A DNA stretch of 64,000 nucleotides, taken from Plumapathes pennacea (lineage: Eukaryota; Cnidaria; Anthozoa; Antipatharia; Myriopathidae). Each line of letters starts with the position of its first letter. Position 1 is the stretch's first letter. The notes under the pieces were generated by a model. That model was not told where the DNA came from, searched no databases, and was given only the letters and a program-made list of their open reading frames with translations. Made by a program: the position numbers and the translations under genes. Below, one piece after another: positions 35,216 to 48,126 of the stretch. Location: assembly GCA_964036295.1 (NCBI GenBank), contig OZ038471.1, positions 7,914,684 through 7,978,683 on the forward strand. Direction: 5' to 3'.

Positions 35216-38200
35216 CTGACGCCTGACCCACTAGTGCACGCTCTAGATTTTGCTGTCACTGCCGTCATCTGACGCTGCGATACCACTTCCCTGCTGCGGG
35301 AAGGAGCCAATCAAATCACTTGAATCTGTGACGCGATGATTGGTCAGTTCATGGATTTGCAAACAGTGTTACAAGTTAATCGCTAACAATATCGGCAACT
35401 GGACATGCATCTCACGAGCAATATTATAGAGCACCAAAGAATGGAAGATGATATTTGATTGGTACTGCAACTCTTTGGTAAATTGCAAGAAAACCTTTGC
35501 GAGCAAAACTGAACTAAGCAGAGCTGCAGTCACCAAATCTCCTTTTACAGGAAACGTCCAGCTATCGAGCTGCATGGAACAAGAAAGAAAATTATCCATA
35601 AACTTCGTTGATGGGTTTACTGCAATTGATTTCAGGTACCTATTTTAATCTGTTTTAGCTGAGCAATACTCTGTTCTTGGAGATTAAACCAAAGAAGTGC
35701 ACCTCCACTTAACTTGACAAGCCAGTGTAGTGACTACAAATCTTAATATTTCTCTTAGAATAGAGCACACGAATAAACAGTTACGTTCGCAACTAAACTA
35801 AACAGGAACATCACGTCTGTCCGATCACTTGAACAAGAAAATCCACAGATAGAATGACCGATAACAAGCGAAAAAGATACCTTCAAAAAAAATCTTCCAT
35901 TCTTTGGTTGCCAGAGACTCTTAAGCGACCCATACGTAACTAGAAGGTCCAATAACAGTTATTCTTCTTATGGCACACGACAAGCGTACAGTTATTCACG
36001 TCTGCGTCGCGACATATTAAGTTAGCCAAGGCTAATCAAAGCATGGCAACAGAACTTACATAACGAAATAACTACGTTAATAGCAAAAAGGTAATATTTT
36101 TGAGCCATGCCGGTAATTATCAGATTTTATGTCCGTAATCTGCCATACTGTGGTACTGCCTCGCATTTCAGCATATCTACAGCTCATTTTCACTCGACAG
36201 TAAGCACAATCTTAATCAGAACAAAACTGGTTACTACACGCCAAACTCTACAGGAATTCACATGATCGCACGGTTGCTAACTATTCAGAGGAATGAGACT
36301 TGTAATAAAACATTTACTGGACAACTTCAACTCGGAGGTTAGCAATTTGGAGTTACTAAACTGTCGATGAAAATAGACATACTCATAGATATTCTGTATG
36401 CACAAAAATAGAATAAATCTTCATCATCAAGCAATTGTGGTCCTTGAAAATAACCAAAAAAAAAAAAGATAAGCTATCCGCAACAACTTGCGGAATACCA
36501 CCTACTTGCAGTTATCATGATCAGAGCAAATGGCATTAAAAGAAATTAAATGTATCGAGACAAATCCCAAAGCCCTCTTGAGGGGTTCTGTACCTACGCT
36601 ACTGACGCAAAATCACAACTAAGTGACATTCAAAGAAATTAAAGTGTAAGCTAAGATAAATCTGGAAGGCCTGTGGTGGCCAATACTTCTGGACATGACT
36701 CAATAGCTGCCCAAAAGGCATACAGACACAGAATCAGTGTAAGACTAACACCTTTACGGCTGTATTGATTTGTTCATTACGAAAAACGTGACCTCTAAGT
36801 ACACGAAGGAGTAAACACTGTATATGAGGATGTTCAACTGTGTTGGTTTACTATTAATATTAATATTAATATTAAGCTGTCTAGACATTTAAGATAATCA
36901 GGCAATCCGTACAAGGCTGTCAGGCTCAAATAAATACGCGTACAAACAAATACCAATACTCCAACAGATGAGCTAACAACGTTAACAATACTATGGGCAA
37001 TATCTATCGCACTATGTTGTACATTTTTCAATAGACTTGACCTTACGAAGACAAGAATCACTGTACACATAATCAACTTCATTAGCGTCTGGCCTAGCTC
37101 AGACCAAACTCGGCAAATACAAAATAATAGTACCAACTAAGCTTAGCTTCAATCTGGCACATTCTCCTCTTTGATTGGGGTCATAGTTTTAAATACGCAT
37201 TTCGACGTGTGTAAAACAGCTGTCGTCGTCTGTAGCTCCACCCAAGCTGTAGCAAATGGGTGGTATTGTTAGCAATAGATATACCTATTCACAAAAAGTG
37301 CAGAAAACACACACTTAACTGCTTGCATTGCAAGACTACGTACGAACCGTACAAGACTTAGTTTCCCGCTTGCTATGAAAATAAATCTACTGTTTGGTCG
37401 ATAAAGGTTATAACACAAGGTCTGTTGCAGCCTTGATGGAGGTGTGTTCAGACACTCCCGGCGAGTGCTTATGACAACCTACGTTTTTCCATTATTCTTG
37501 TGAAATTGGCAGGTTGTCTTCGACATAGATTCTCGTGACCCACATTTTGCAGGGGCCCCCTCAGCCAATGCAGTGCTATTGCCGACATCTGGAAATAACG
37601 AAAACAATCGAAGGCTGGTTTCGAGTCCCAACAGGAAAAACAATAAACCAATGGCAAAAGAGTTAAATGGCAATATTCTGATTGACAAGTCGACTCTCTG
37701 TGACTCTGACAACTGCGGATAGGAAGATTTCCGGTGCGCAAAGGACTGTGGTAAAGAGAGCCCCTTAAATCCAGGCCGAGATTCGAATAATAATTATAAC
37801 ATAACGTACATTCAACCTAAGCAAAATGGCAGGTTCATAAACAGAACTCCAGGCTTGCACCAGACTTTTGGCAATCACGGATGATATTCACAAGCTGTTA
37901 TCACAGTCACATTTTTTTTCTGTATGCAGTCTGCAAAGACTGACAGTCTAGAAAAATGAATTCCAAGCATGCAAAGTTTGATTGGGAAAATGATGCCAAC
38001 CTCAAAAGACAATGTATGTCAGCACTTCAAAAACGAAGTTTCCTAAGATAAACATACAGAAACACAAGGTACCAAAAAAATGGCCGTCAAGTATATATAC
38101 TCTGTGTAGAGAACAGGTATGGGTGTAGGAGGGGTAGGGGTGGGGCGTGGGTGTGGTATGGGGGTGGGTATGGGTGCGAGGGGGTTGGGGTGGGGTGTGG

Positions 38201-38960
38201 GTGTGGTATGGGGGTGGGGGTTTGGGTGGACTTGATGCACAATTTCCAAGATGGCCGATCATAATAACCGCTTGAAATCCTCACTAAACGCAGCTTTGGC
38301 ACAAAAATGCTGACCAGATGCATTACAAAAGTTTGCATTGAACGGCTCAGAAATTGATAGGCAACCAGCTATTTAGAAGTACTGAAAACTTCGTTTTGGA
38401 ATAAGCTATTGAGGTTGCCAACATTTTCATTATGTGAAATCCACTCAATCATTTCCTTTTGCGGCCCTGGAGAATTTCTTGCCTTTGTAACGCCTAAAAT
38501 GGAACAATATACACAACACTTTTGGCTGAAAGAAAATAAACACTCTCTGGGCAATTTTCAGAAAAATAACAGTGAAACATATACTTCACCTTCTGGCAAT
38601 ATCACATGAGAAGGGAGTTTCGTTTACATTAATACACAATGTGACACAAGTGACATTGTAGTACCTAGTCTACACGTACATTACGCAACTTATTATAACG
38701 TGGCTCACAGCCAGGATGAAGAGAAGGGGACCTCTGAAGGAAAGATGAGGCCTGCACATGCATCAAATAAGTTAACCGTTTCACTCCTGAACACTGATCA
38801 ACTTCAATTTTCTTCTTCAGTGTCTCATATGCAGTATGGAGAATTTGGATTTTGATAGCTTCTTTGCAAGAAAATTGAATGAACTATAATTTATTCTTAT
38901 GTCTCACTTGTATTCTTTCTTCTTGAAAGGCAGCACTAATGTTGTATGCTAACTTCTCTC
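35216..38960. other. Intergenic or long 3' UTR, no supported gene
   Basis: AT-rich single-copy sequence, with (ATT)n near 36853 and a GGGTGTGG purine tract at 38117-38222. The downstream part may be 3' UTR of the minus-strand hnRNP gene. A degenerate piggyBac-like MITE lies near 38780-38930. Confidence 0.4.
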
Positions 38961-38965
38961 TTTAA

Positions 38966-39168
38966 CCCTTTCACTCCCAAGAGTGATCAACTTCAATTTT
39001 CTCCTTCAATTTCTCACCAAAGATATATCATTACAGTATGGAGAACTTGGCTTTTGATAGTTTGCTAAGATGACAGCTGATTGAAGTATTAATTCTCCCC
39101 TCATCTCTCCTACATTTTCTTCTTGAATGGTTGTGAGAATCTGCACTTTGAACTTGGGAGTGAAAGGG
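38966..39168. mobile_element. piggyBac-like MITE, reference copy
   Basis: Perfect TTAA on each side (38962-38965 and 39169-39172). The 16-bp termini CCCTTTCACTCCCAAG and CTTGGGAGTGAAAGGG are perfect inverted repeats. Length 203 bp, no frame. Best-preserved member of the family in the window. Confidence 0.9.
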
Positions 39169-39572
39169 TTAACTTAACAGTCAACTTCTTCAGAGTGGGA
39201 AAATTTACACTGAGCCAGCTGACAGCTAGATAAAATAAATTCAACACTTAAACAGTGCATGCATGGTTATAGAAAAATATCATAGAAAACTGCATGACAC
39301 AAAAAAACATTCAACATTATTAAATCTTCATAATGGACTCAAGCAAGTCAGAAAAAGCAAAGGAACACTGTGGCTTTCATTTGGGATTAGAAAAAAGCAC
39401 AAAATATATTACCTGCACTCTAACAGTTGACTGTGAGACTAAAATACTGGCAACTTCTAACAAACTCAGAGATACCCTTCTCCTTCTCAAGCTTTGATGC
39501 CTTGGATCCATACAGTACATCACATGATAATATTGATTAGTTATTGAAGCATTATGAAGATGTCCAGAGCAT

Positions 39573-42500
39573 TTACAGAGCATTCAACACTTCTTTATTA
39601 CTCTGGACCTGCATACCTGGGTATCGTGCGGAGGTGTAGGGTGCATAGTCATATGCAGACGCATAGTAGGCATTCAAAGCAGCAGCGCCAGCAGCCCCAC
39701 TGAATGAGTTATAACCAGGAAGCCCTGAATAGGCCGCTGCAGCGCCATAAGCTGCTGGGTCATACGCAGAAGAACCAAATGCAGCCCCATAGAGTGCAGC
39801 CGAGTATTGAGAATTATATGCTCCACCAAGACTTATGCTCCCAGCTGCTGCAGGCCTAAGTGGACCTGTAGAGAGAGAGAGAGAGAGAGAGATGTTAAGC
39901 CATCACCAAGGACTATCATAACGCAGGGAGAAATTCAACAAATGTATCAAGCATATTGTCTGTCAAAAAAGCATCACAATACACAAGGTTAATCATTTTG
40001 GGAGTACCTGAATTCCCCAAGGAAATAGAGCCCTAGAGCCCTTCCTTCCCCACTATACAGTCAAACAAGTTATGAATTCTCTCATAAATGGAAACTACTA
40101 ATCTAATGACAATGAAATAACTTGACACTCACTCCTGCCAACAGAAGCAGCAGCTCTGGCTCTTGCATGAACCACACCTGCAAAGGGAGCTACAAAAAAA
40201 AAAAAAAAAAATTACAATATAACAATTATGACATAGTGCCCACTAAAATTCCAATTCTTTTTAGTATAATCACATGCATATTATGCATGAAGCCTGCCCT
40301 TATGAAATATACCCTGAACTCTGTAGTCTTACTTCAAAATTAGGATAAGGCAGAGGGGGAGGAGCACTTATTTGAAGGGGGGTGCTTAATTAGGAGGTCT
40401 TATTCAATTTTTCCCAAATTGTGGCCAAATGGTCATTTATTTAAACATATTTGCATAACATAACATTTGTATATTAGTTCGAATGGCAACACACTATTTT
40501 CATTGAGTTAAGTTTGCCAAATTTGTAAAGTGTGCTGACAAAACATTTTGATTTTGATGGTGTTGATTTTCCATTTGTGCAAAAACAACAAAACAAGAGG
40601 GCAAGGGAAGGGAGGACGCTTACTTGAGGGGGACATTTATTCTGGAGGGGTGCTTATTTGAGGATTTACGGTATTACCTATTTTTGAATAAGTGAGAAGT
40701 CGATCCTCCCTATAGCTATGAACATAGTGGCCTTATAATACTGTGAAGCTTTCTGTTCTCACCTACAGCAGCTGGTAACATGACACGACCTGCAGCAACT
40801 GCTGCCCTAAGTGCTGCTTGCTGCTGCTGTAATTCTTTAGGGAGTGCTCTCTTCACCTCCACCTGTAGTGCAAGAACAAGACTTTCAATTTGTCTTACTA
40901 TATTATACCGGGAACTTTTTTCGAGTCAAGCTAGATGACTGTGAGATTTTTATGCTGGAAGTGCCAAGACCCCCTGAGATTTTCTAAAATATTCTGAAAC
41001 TTTCTGAAGATATCTCGAAGATTTCCAGTTTGCCAAGCACAACCTTGCCCCAGTACTGTTTCATTCAAAAGTTTGATAATTTGATGAAAGTACTGTCCTT
41101 TACATGGACCTTTCCTCTCCCGAATTGATCTGAGTTCCCATATTTTTCAGAAGTGTGTCAGTTAAGGCTGTATGGGCCACATTTTTCAGCCAGGTGTGAG
41201 AAATGGGTCCGTAGGGGTGGTACTAACACCTACTAGGCCTGAGAGTTGGCAGGTATACTATGTTTACAAACTAGCACTCGTAACATGCCCTCTCCCTCCC
41301 CCATACCATCAACTTCCACCTCTTCTGAACAGCTGATGGCAGAATGCCCCCATCACGACCATCATCACTTTGATCAGATACAGTAGTACAGGATACAGTG
41401 TGCATATTTTTTTCAGTCCACTCATTTCAGAATGCTTTCTTTATCCCAATCCTAAAGCCACCCTGGAAATATTACACCTTGTTTGTAAAGGTGCATGCAG
41501 GGCTTACATTTGCAGCATTCTGCCCACAGTAATTAACCTGCAATCAAGTTTAATGTCATTACAAACCTTATTCCCATCAATGTTGTGGAACTGTTGACTG
41601 CAGATTCTGTCAACTACATCCTCAGAGTCAAAAGAGACAAAACAGAAACCTACAAGAAAACAGTCAATATCAGACACCAAGAAACAGGAACCCTATAATG
41701 ACATGTTGTAAATTTCCTGATAAAACACAAACTGATGAAGGACAAGGGGGGGGGGTCACTCCCTATGACAAAATGGCCCCACCAAGGGGCCCCCTTTTCA
41801 TGTGGACCCGATCCAATCCTGGCGAAGCCAAAAATTCTTGGTGTTTGTTCGTATTGCGCTCAGGCCATTTAATGGTAATAGTTGCTCTCAGCTGAGAGAA
41901 AAACAATATTTTGACTCTTCAAGGCCCAAGAACATCTCAGTGGCCCAGAGGAAGATCATGAGACAAATTAGAGCATTTACGGTATTAAGTCCCCCCCTGA
42001 TCTTCCTACCTCTTCTTTTATTTGAGTTGTGCTCTGTTACATATTCTATATCTCGCACCTAGAAACAGAGAAATCAATGGCATCAAATTCACTTTGATGA
42101 GTTAAAGCCTGCATGACAAATGTCAAGTAATCACACCCAAAGATCAAGATGCTGATCAAAAAACTATCCAGGGGCAATTAGGGGTTTGAGCTCCAGTGCA
42201 TTCAAGGGGACTGCAGCGCTCTGGGTTTAGTGAGGTGGATGGAATTGTGTGTGTGTGTGTGTGTGTGTGTGTGGGGGGGGGATTGTGGAGTGCTTTAGGT
42301 GCATGGAGATGTCGGTGGGTTTGTGGAGAAGTAGGTGTGGGTGGGTGCATGGGTAGGTATATAAGGAGTGGTTTGGGTGGGTGGAAAAGTGGGTGGGGAT
42401 TGTGGAGTGGGTTGGGTGTGTGGCCGGGGGGGGGGGGGGGGGGGGGGAGATGCTCGTTGTACCTCTTAGGGGTCAAAATCATGGGTTTTGGTACCACTTA

Positions 42501-45500
42501 GGGTGCTCTACATCAAACATAGACATTTTTATGTGACGTGGTACCGTTTAGGGGTCTGGTGTCGGTCAAATGCACTTTTATTGTATGGGTCTTTCTAGCA
42601 TCAAAACTTGAAATTATTTGAATGCTTTTATTAGTACCTTTTAGGGGTCACAATAAGCTCAAGCCACACTCATTTTAGTACCTCTTAGGGGTCAAAACGA
42701 AAATTCCCACGAGCATCCCCATCATTTTTATGTGGGAGTCCACCCCCAGGGTGTGTGGAGAACTTGGTGGATAGGGGGAGGAGCTGGTACTGTTGGTTTG
42801 GGAATGTGGGAGAAGTGGATTGGTGGATGTGTAGAAAAGTGTGTGGAGAAGTGTGTGTGTAGAGGGGTGGGAGTGCATGGACATGGAGGCTGGTCCAGAC
42901 TAGCTGTCATTGTGACAAGATGTGCAGAACTTACCAGTGCATAGTTGGCACTAAAATAATTTCTAATTTGTTGGTCTGTAGTTTCTGGCTTCAATCCACC
43001 AACAAAAATCTTCTTAACTCTCAAATGTGGTGGCTGAAAAGGAAAGAATACAATATATGGATTAATTTATACTTAAATAGATCTTAATTTATTATATAGA
43101 CACGAGTGTTTTACTGGAAAATATACCATGTGTAAAATCCATACGAAACTACATCTGGGACCCAAGTGATGTATTTTCCATGTCCTCACTAGTGAGGATA
43201 TTGTTGGCATCATTTCCCGCTTTTGCACGGCTGTTTGTGCAATTTCTCATAAAACGCTCGTGTCTAATATAATAAAAAGAAAATTACACAGTGGCTTGAA
43301 GATATGGATTTTATTTCAAGTGGTAAAAAAAAATATTTTACTCACTCGCAAAGTGCTCGTTTGTAAAATATTGTTACTCAAAAATAAAAGTCATATCTTT
43401 GCGCTGCCGTGTAATATCCTCTATATATTTAAAATATTAAAATAATATATTTAAATTAATTATTTAATCATAACAGTACTAATTTAACCAGTAAGCTACA
43501 CAGTAATTATATTGAGTACGTAACTGTACCTTGCCCACAGGAGCTGCTGGTTTAGGGTCCACCTGTAGTTACAGCAAATAGAATTAATGTGAGTAAAATC
43601 TCATAACCATGCGACCAAGTGGAAAATACCAGGGCTAAAACTTACCGTCTTGGCATCTATAATGTGGGGTTCTGCGCACCGCAATACCTAAGACAAACAA
43701 AGTAACAAGGAAACATTACTGTACAGCCCCGAGAGCAGTGATGTACCAATCATCGATTGTTGATCAAAAACTTTTAGTGACGCAATGCTAAAGCCCCCCA
43801 GCCCCTCCCTCAGTGCATTGCCTGTCTGATAATTTTGGGAGCTCCATGCAGCTATCACATACAGTCAAACCCGGCTATTTCGAAGTCACAAGGGACGTGA
43901 AAAAAGTTCAAAATAGCCGATAGTAAATGACTGAAAAAAATATCCAAGGGAATTCAGCTTGACTTCAAAATATTGGGGACTTCAAATTAACCGAGTTCGA
44001 AAAAGCAACGTTCGACTGTAGTTATTTAATAATAATAAAAAAAAAAACATACCAATTAAGACACCAGGTCAATCCGAAACCAACATTAGTTATTTTATTT
44101 GTGGACTTTTACTTTCTAACCTCAAGAAGCTAATCAGGGAATACATATCAACCACAGTATATAAAAAAAGACAATGTCGGTTGCTTGTTGTTGGGTTTTT
44201 ACTTTTGGATGCCATTTCACTTTCCAATGGCATGTATTTGTAAAGAACAGAAAAACAAAACATCAAGCTGTGGTATATCACATGCAGAAATGAAATAAAT
44301 AGAAAATTATGGTGCAAGTATGGTATCACGCAAGAATATGTTAATATTGAGTATAATCCCCTCAGGTTGTTAAGTTTTTGCATGGAATACATGGACAGCT
44401 TGATCATTGCCAGTGATGGAAGAATGGTTTCTGTTTAAACATGTGGCAACAAATTTACGTTCTGAAATTTGTATCCAAAGCTTAGTGTTGCAACATCTTC
44501 AAACTAAGAAACTAAAATTTTCACAATATTACTTTTTAGCACTTACGAACCAGATAAAAGGTAAATAGTAAAATTTAAACAATGAATTATTGATTATTCA
44601 AGTATACAATGTACTTGAGTCAGTGCATGTCATTATATTTTAGTTACATGCAGATATCACATATTGATTCTGATCATGAGTTAATTATTGTCATAGGAAA
44701 GGCCTATTGATCAGGAAAAACTAAAGCAGCCAATTTGGGTTGAGCTGGGACCTCACGGCAAAGATTCTAAAGGGCCAATATGACTCAGCTATTATTCTGA
44801 TCAAAATTGCGTGCATAAGCTTTCTTGTTATCGAACTGACTGATCAAACTACATTTTTAGAAACAAGAGCGCTGGTCACTGTATTTCGATATGTTTCTAA
44901 CAGACTTGTTTTGACCAGACAAGCCGTGCTAACACCCACTCGAGCGAATTTATGTAACTTATGTAGACTGTATGCTGGGATTGAAACAGAACAATGTATC
45001 GCAAAAGCGAAATATATATAACCACGGCAGCAACTGTATGAGCTGGCCATGTAAAACGAGACCGTTTCATAACAAACATTACCTGTTCCGCAGAGCTCGG
45101 GTCCTTGAACTGTACAAACCCGAAACCTCTGTAGCAAAAACGAAACACAAGCTGTTCGTGAAGTTATTTAAAAGCGCGGCGCGCGGAAATTCGTGGGCGA
45201 AGATTGACTATCAATAATACGAAAATTATCCACACAAAAATGCTCTCGCCGAGTTATCTTATAACTTCCTTTGGTTAATAACAATCCTGATTAACAGTAT
45301 TGACGTTTCGTGTAGAGTCCAGCATTGAAAGAAATAAATGTGAAAAGAGCAATGAAAACACATATTTCCGCGTGAAATTTATCATATTTTAAAAATAGCG
45401 TAAGATGAATTGACATGACAAAATAATTCTGCTATAATGTGTCGCGTGAATGCGAACTTGGCTACAATAGAACACAGGATTATCAAGTGCGAAAGTGAAC

Positions 45501-46374
45501 AAATGTTTTCACACCGAAAAGAACAAAAACAAAACTTGTGGTACATATGTGAAGACGATCGCTGACAACAACACGGAAACTGAAAGACGAGCGGTAAAGA
45601 CATGCAGTCCAACACGTGGACATCTTGTAAAAGGGGTCATCGAGTAGCTGCTCTGAAACCACGTTGTGGCCACGAACTGCTATTTAGTAAAACTCTTTCT
45701 AAATGAATGACCAGCCCCTCGTGTGACAAACTATAAACACGTTCGTAACACAAAGAGTAAATATAATACCTTGAGCGGCCTGTGAGAGCATCCATCTTAA
45801 TTTCAGCGCCAACGACTTCCCCGTACTTTGAAAAATATTCCTGAAGCCCTTCTGTTGAACAAAAGCGTGTTTGCCATTAGATTCGCCAAGAACAGCGCGC
45901 ACCTGGCCTAGCTTCCTTTCGAAAGAGCGCAACTTTCTTCGATTCACACAGTCAAGACTATAATCTGCACTTACCTTTCTTAGTCTCATAGCTTAAACCT
46001 CCAACAAACAGTTTTCTGGGAAAAGAAAAACAGGCAGTTTACCGCACCAGACAGTTGAAAGGATAGACGCACGCGATAACCCGAGTCAATAATGCAAAAC
46101 ACGAACTTATAAAATTTCAAAGAAATAATAAACACAAACTGCCATCCCAGCAGGAAAATGCTAAATAGACCCAACATTAACAACGCATCGTCTAAATCCG
46201 AACAGAAAAATCCCAGAACATTCGGAAGAGCATTTCGAGAATTTCATCGAAATATTGACAAGCATGCATCGAGCTAAGTTCGTTGCCCTACCCTTCGTCG
46301 TCTTCCTTGGTCATTCTCTTCTTCGGGTCCACCGCCTGAACCATAGCGCCATTCATAATGTTACTCGTAGCCAT
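39573..46374 (-). CDS. Two-RRM hnRNP/Musashi/DAZAP1-like RNA-binding protein
   Basis: Twelve coding exons with continuous phase: 46374-46292, 46015-45975, 45851-45770, 45128-45083, 43687-43646, 43562-43530, 43033-42935, 42058-42010, 41649-41567, 40862-40763, 40189-40133 and 39865-39573 (335 aa). RRM1 about 28-105: RNP2 KLFVGGL at 29-35 and RNP1 RGFGFVQF at 69-76. RRM2 about 116-193: RNP2 KIFVGGL at 117-123 and RNP1 RGFCFVSF at 158-165. Then a Gln run (198-201) and an Ala/Gly/Tyr-rich tail. This order is that of hnRNP A/B/D, DAZAP1 and Musashi proteins, which bind single-stranded RNA and act in splicing, mRNA stability and translation. NKRRGFCF favours hnRNP D/AB and VEVKRALP favours DAZAP1/Musashi, so I give no orthologue symbol. 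CCCAG|GTATGC near 39615 could be an alternative donor, giving another C-terminus. Confidence 0.93.
39866..39893. repeat. (GA)n tract at the last intron's acceptor
   Basis: About 11 GA units on the plus strand. On the transcribed strand they form a (CT)n polypyrimidine tract directly before the last coding exon of the hnRNP gene. Confidence 0.9.
42246..42452. repeat. (GT)n and G-rich tract in intron 7 of the hnRNP gene
   Basis: GTGTGT run, then many GGGTGG/GGTGTGGG steps and a long G run at 42425-42447. A related G-rich stretch is at 42730-42880. It is C-rich in the hnRNP transcript and gives spurious Pro/His frames. Confidence 0.85.
42469..42693. repeat. Five copies of GTACCTYTTAGGGGTC
   Basis: Copies start at 42469, 42491 (truncated), 42541, 42634 and 42678, all in the same direction and 22-93 bp apart. 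The sequence between them is not repeated. Confidence 0.75.
43862..44018. mobile_element. 157-bp pogo/mariner-type MITE
   Basis: TA on both sides. The termini are CAGTCAAACCCGG..ATTTCGAAGTC and TTCGAAAAAGC..GTTCGACTG. Sits in intron 4 of the hnRNP gene. Confidence 0.7.
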
Positions 46375-46700
46375 GACACGGAATGCACTAGGATATCATA
46401 GAAAGTATTTCACTCAAAACATGACTACAGAGCAGATTTCGGAGGAGTGTTCACACCATGCCACGACCCCTTGTGCCAGAAAAGCCCACCACATGAGCAG
46501 ACGGTCACGCGCACAGCGGCATCCTGGGAAAACCCTCAGAAAAAGGCCACGTGGTCTCAATATCACCTCCCCATTGGTCAGAACAAAGTCCGCCAAGTCA
46601 AAATACCGGGTTCTGATTGGTGAAAACGGGTTCCAGACACTTGTTGACATATGCTTGACACCTTTGACTGAACACGCATTACACCTCTGTTTTGTTCGCT
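46375..46700 (-). promoter_or_regulatory. Probable promoter region of the hnRNP gene
   Basis: On the minus strand, 190-260 bp upstream of the ATG, are two CCAAT boxes (CACCAATCAG near 46615 and GACCAATGGG near 46572), typical NF-Y sites. A CCACGTGG E-box palindrome is near 46548. No TATA box is evident. Region identified only by motif and position. Confidence 0.4.
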
Positions 46701-47933
46701 AATTTTGGCGTAATGTTTACATCAATGGACGGCCGCACGCGATCACGTCAACGTGCCCAATTCAAACGACGCAAAAATGGATTGTGTTTACCAAACCACT
46801 GGTGCGTTCGACGCGGCCATAGTTTCTCTTTCGGTGACTTTCGATTTGACAATTTTCGGTTCATGGGCACTGTTCCAATCTGTTGTTGCTCAGAGAACTA
46901 TGAAGTACTCGTCTCGTGATGTGCGCGTGCCTAAAACCAAAACGGCCTTTTCAACTCGGACAAAAAGTACTGAAGAAAGCGCCGAATACTACATGACGTT
47001 TACGCGGCAATTATTTTACCACTTGTCCAACATGCGGAAACTACTGGTGTTAACTATAGCTACATTTTCCCATGTAAATCCGGTGAATCTTTCTACGTTT
47101 TTTGTGTTTTCGTCAATTAATTCCACTCAAACTTCTCGATCATTTGTATTGACTTTCGAATTATAAAACCTTCCGTGTGATATTGTACGGTTTCGTGCGG
47201 AAAAAGCCAACTTTACTTCATTTGGCCCCAAGAGACGCGGCTCGGTTGAACGTCCTAAAAGGACATCCCACTCAGGTTATCACACGTTTCGCTTTTAAAT
47301 TTAACCGAGCCGGATACTCCGCGTTATCTGAGAAACACTCGGTTGCATGTTAGATTTTTCCGCCAGGTGGTCACATTTTTCTCTGTCTCTGGTCTCTCTT
47401 TTCTTTTCACGTTTGCATTTGGCGGGTTTTTAGCGCGAAACAGGTGATTTGAGCCGACTATCTGGCGCCTAGATATCAAATGACATTTGGCTAAGAGCTC
47501 AGTCTCATTTGCATCCCCAGTTTCCCCGAGGCACTGAATGAATCCCTATTCCGGGTGAAGGGACTTCACTTTTTTTTTTTGTTTTTTTTTTTGTTTTGAT
47601 AGACGTTACCTGCTATTTACGACGACGTTCAAATCCGGCGATAAAAATCACATCGAGTCAACTGGAGCGTTGAACAGTTGTTCAGAAAATGTCGCTTCAG
47701 TTTCTGTTTCGAAGTCAAGCGCGAACACAGGAAGTAAAACATCACCTCCGTGATCCGTCACACAGCTAGTTACAGCTAGCGAACAGCTCTTAACTGAAAG
47801 CCCCAACGCTTCAATATTGAAGTTTTTCTCCTGAGCCTCGGCCGGGGTTGGTTTACATATACCAGTAAGTGAATTAAAAGTCGTTTATAAGATCTTATCT
47901 CTTCTCGATTGCCCCAATGCCCGTCAAGTATTA

Positions 47934-48123
47934 AGCCTGGTCCTCACTAGCGCATAAGCATAAGCATAAGCATAAGCATAAGAATAAGAGAGCGACAGTG
48001 GCGACATAAGCATAAGCATAAGGATCAAACATGTTCGTTCCTTATGCTTATGCTTATGTCGCCACTGTCGCTCTCTTATTCTTATGCTTATGCTTATGCT
48101 TATGCGCTAGTGAGGACCAGGCT
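47934..48123. mobile_element. 190-bp near-perfect hairpin MITE (PIF/Harbinger-like)
   Basis: Direct TTA at 47931-47933 and 48124-48126. Arms of about 85 bp are almost exact inverted repeats: AGCCTGGTCCTCACTAGCG, then (CATAAG)5 on the left against (CTTATG)4 on the right, then AGAGAGCGACAGTGGCGACA. The loop is about 14 bases around CAAACATGTTCG. The arm identity implies recent insertion. Confidence 0.9.
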
Positions 48124-48126
48124 TTA

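Noticed and set aside
42156-42884. Proline/histidine-rich frames
   Set aside because: Product of G-rich and GT repeats inside an intron of the hnRNP gene.
46753-47166. 137-aa plus-strand frame upstream of the hnRNP gene
   Set aside because: No domain, ordinary composition and no splice context; it could be chance in divergent-promoter sequence.
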